Positions 4,517 to 5,672 of a stretch of 5,672 nucleotides of DNA are shown here, one piece after another; position 1 is the stretch's first letter; each line of letters opens with the position of its first letter. A program made the translations under genes and the position numbers. The notes under the pieces are model-generated. The model saw only the letters and a program-made list of their open reading frames with translations. It made no database searches and had not been told where the DNA came from. The DNA is from an uncultured Mucilaginibacter sp. GTDB taxonomy: Bacteria; Bacteroidota; Bacteroidia; Sphingobacteriales; Sphingobacteriaceae. The stretch lies in the NCBI GenBank assembly GCA_903885865.1, contig CAISKH010000462.1:1-5672 (forward strand). Direction: 5' to 3'.

Positions 4517-5672
4517 TTATTCTACCTTATATTTGTAAATATTTCTGCCCAAATTGCCATCGCCATCAATTCCCTCAATAACCACCCGGTAATTGCCTTT
4601 GCCTGCGGTATTAAAATACTCAATAGTGGCTTTGCCCTTTGCATCGGTGATGATGTTAGGATTCCAATAGATGGTTTTACACTCATCGTTAATTGGCTGG
4701 GTATTTTTTAGTTCATATTTAGGAGAGTAAAACTCACGGGCCTTGTAGTAGCCGTTAAACTGATAGGTAATTAAACCGTTAACCGTTTCATTGTCATCCT
4801 TATACTTCCTTACACCGTGCCTTAAAGTGATAACTAAGGCGCCTTGTAGCGCATTTGACCCATAAGTGGCTAAATAGGCGGTACTCCTTACTACTTCAAT
4901 GCGGTAAACATCTTCTCCAGCAATCTGGTTAAGAATGGATGAGTCTTGCATCACGCCGTCAACTATTACGGCCATTGGTTTTGCGGGTCCATGATTACGA
5001 TTACTATAAGGTATTCCATTCCTCCACGTTATAAATGCCGTATTAAATGGTAGAACAGAAGCTAACATACCACCCTCCGTTATATCTTCGCCCAGAATTA
5101 CTTCATCGGCATGGTCGGAATATCTCGGGTTTGAATAAGTGTTCTTTCTGCCTTTTATTTTAACCTCTTTCAGCAGCCTGCCTTTGTTCATGGAGTCGGT
5201 GCGTACATTGTTTTGCCCGGCAATATAGGTTTGCACCATAGCCTCTTTTACCAGCTCCGGCATATCTTTGACCGGGTAAGGGCCGGACCTTTCGTTTTTA
5301 TATACAGGTGGATAACTATGATCTTTTACCACAATTTTTACATTATTGCTCCCGTTTGCCTTTTTCGCATTGATGACCAATTTGGTGGTATCCGACAGGT
5401 CGATATTGGTAAATGTAAAATCCCCGTCAGCATTGGTTAAAGTATCGGTAACAAAAGATTCTTTTACAGAAATTAGCTTGATCTTTCCGTTCGCTACAGG
5501 CTTCCCCGCCGGTGTTGTAACAGTGCCCGATAAGCTCAATCCCATTTCCGGCAGGTAAGCAGGTTTAGAGCCATCGCCGGCCAATATCTTTTTCCACTCA
5601 AAACAACGGTATCCTTGTGTCAGCATCAGCAGGTCAAGTTCGGCGTTTGTTTGGTCGTTCGGGTTGGTGAAA
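4517..5672 (-). CDS. Plug-domain/carboxypeptidase-regulatory-like envelope protein, 3' part only
   Basis: The reading frame stays open to the window edge: fifteen in-frame residues (FTNPNDQTNAELDLL) precede the internal Met at 5624-5626, so that Met is not the true start and the N-terminal part is missing. Numbering from that Met, LLMLTQGYRCFEWKKIL is the motif that ends the N-terminal half in large Bacteroidota proteins combining MG2/alpha-2-macroglobulin-like and TonB-plug domains. A carboxypeptidase-regulatory-like beta domain follows (about 29-102), then the linker LLKEVKIKGRK (151-161) and a TonB plug-like domain (about 185-268, with PMAVIVDGV and the IEVVRST...YGSNALQGALVITLR ending). 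After it come only about 100 residues, ending in a beta segment with TIYWNPNIITDAKGKATI and YRVVIEGIDGDGN. No 22-strand outer-membrane barrel follows, so this is not a TonB-dependent transporter. It is probably exported, but the signal peptide would be off-window. Precise function unknown. Confidence 0.85.
   Translation of the reverse strand, partial: FTNPNDQTNAELDLLMLTQGYRCFEWKKILAGDGSKPAYLPEMGLSLSGTVTTPAGKPVANGKIKLISVKESFVTDTLTNADGDFTFTNIDLSDTTKLVINAKKANGSNNVKIVVKDHSYPPVYKNERSGPYPVKDMPELVKEAMVQTYIAGQNNVRTDSMNKGRLLKEVKIKGRKNTYSNPRYSDHADEVILGEDITEGGMLASVLPFNTAFITWRNGIPYSNRNHGPAKPMAVIVDGVMQDSSILNQIAGEDVYRIEVVRSTAYLATYGSNALQGALVITLRHGVRKYKDDNETVNGLITYQFNGYYKAREFYSPKYELKNTQPINDECKTIYWNPNIITDAKGKATIEYFNTAGKGNYRVVIEGIDGDGNLGRNIYKYKVE
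4519..4536 (+). repeat. 18-bp direct repeat, right copy (inside the converging gene)
   Basis: Exact second copy of ATTCTACCTTATATTTGT, 393 bp to the right of the first. Here it overlaps the last codons and stop of the plug-domain protein gene, where its complement encodes part of the tail IYKYKVE. It also recreates a perfect TAnnTTTG box (4528-4535) on the plus strand, which would fire antisense into that gene if active. No evidence of activity can be seen. Confidence 0.55.

Noticed and set aside
4126..4536. Direct repeats as attachment sites of an integrated element
   Set aside because: The enclosed DNA is a single housekeeping-type gene of about 350 bp with no integrase or transposase; an integrated element is not supported.
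5307..5315. DnaA-box-like TTATCCACC on the minus strand
   Set aside because: It is an isolated 8-of-9 match inside the coding sequence of the plug-domain protein, with no second site or AT-rich tract nearby; expected by chance.

Overview
The window looks like an ordinary chromosomal stretch from a Bacteroidota bacterium, most likely the Sphingobacteriaceae (Mucilaginibacter/Pedobacter-like). The evidence is the style of the DnaA protein, a plug-domain/carboxypeptidase-regulatory surface protein of a type typical of this phylum, a small membrane protein family I know only from Bacteroidota, A-rich leaders without Shine-Dalgarno sequences, and a TAnnTTTG-type -7 promoter box. The genus is inferred, not shown.

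Layout, left to right. Positions 1-44 hold nothing I can name. A perfect 8-bp hairpin with a T-tract (45-71, minus strand) ends dnaA (112-1539, minus), a complete replication initiator gene. A 356-bp AT-rich gap (1540-1895) lies between the dnaA start and the end of the next gene. It holds the dnaA leader, a 51-bp tract that is almost pure A/T, two near-matches to the DnaA box, and a nested inverted repeat. Then comes a standalone catalytic subunit of B12-dependent methylmalonyl-CoA mutase (1896-3443, minus) that lacks the cobalamin-binding domain. A TTAATTTGA-rich inverted-repeat element (3448-3545) fills the whole gap up to a small single-pass membrane protein of unknown function (3542-4072, minus). 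A 90-bp divergent gap leads to an A-type iron-sulfur carrier of the HesB/IscA family (4163-4516, plus). That gene abuts, stop codon to stop codon, the 3' part of a large envelope protein (4517-5672, minus) whose start lies beyond the right edge.

The genes do not form an obvious single pathway. dnaA appears to be a monocistronic unit. The mutase needs a small B12-binding partner that is not in this window. The membrane-protein gene and the mutase gene are co-oriented but separated by the repeat. The iron-sulfur carrier is divergent from the membrane-protein gene and has its own likely promoter.

I found no convincing new multi-gene system. The items most worth a second look are the repeat element wedged between two coding regions, the region upstream of dnaA, the B12-domain-less mutase, and an 18-bp exact direct repeat bracketing the iron-sulfur carrier gene.
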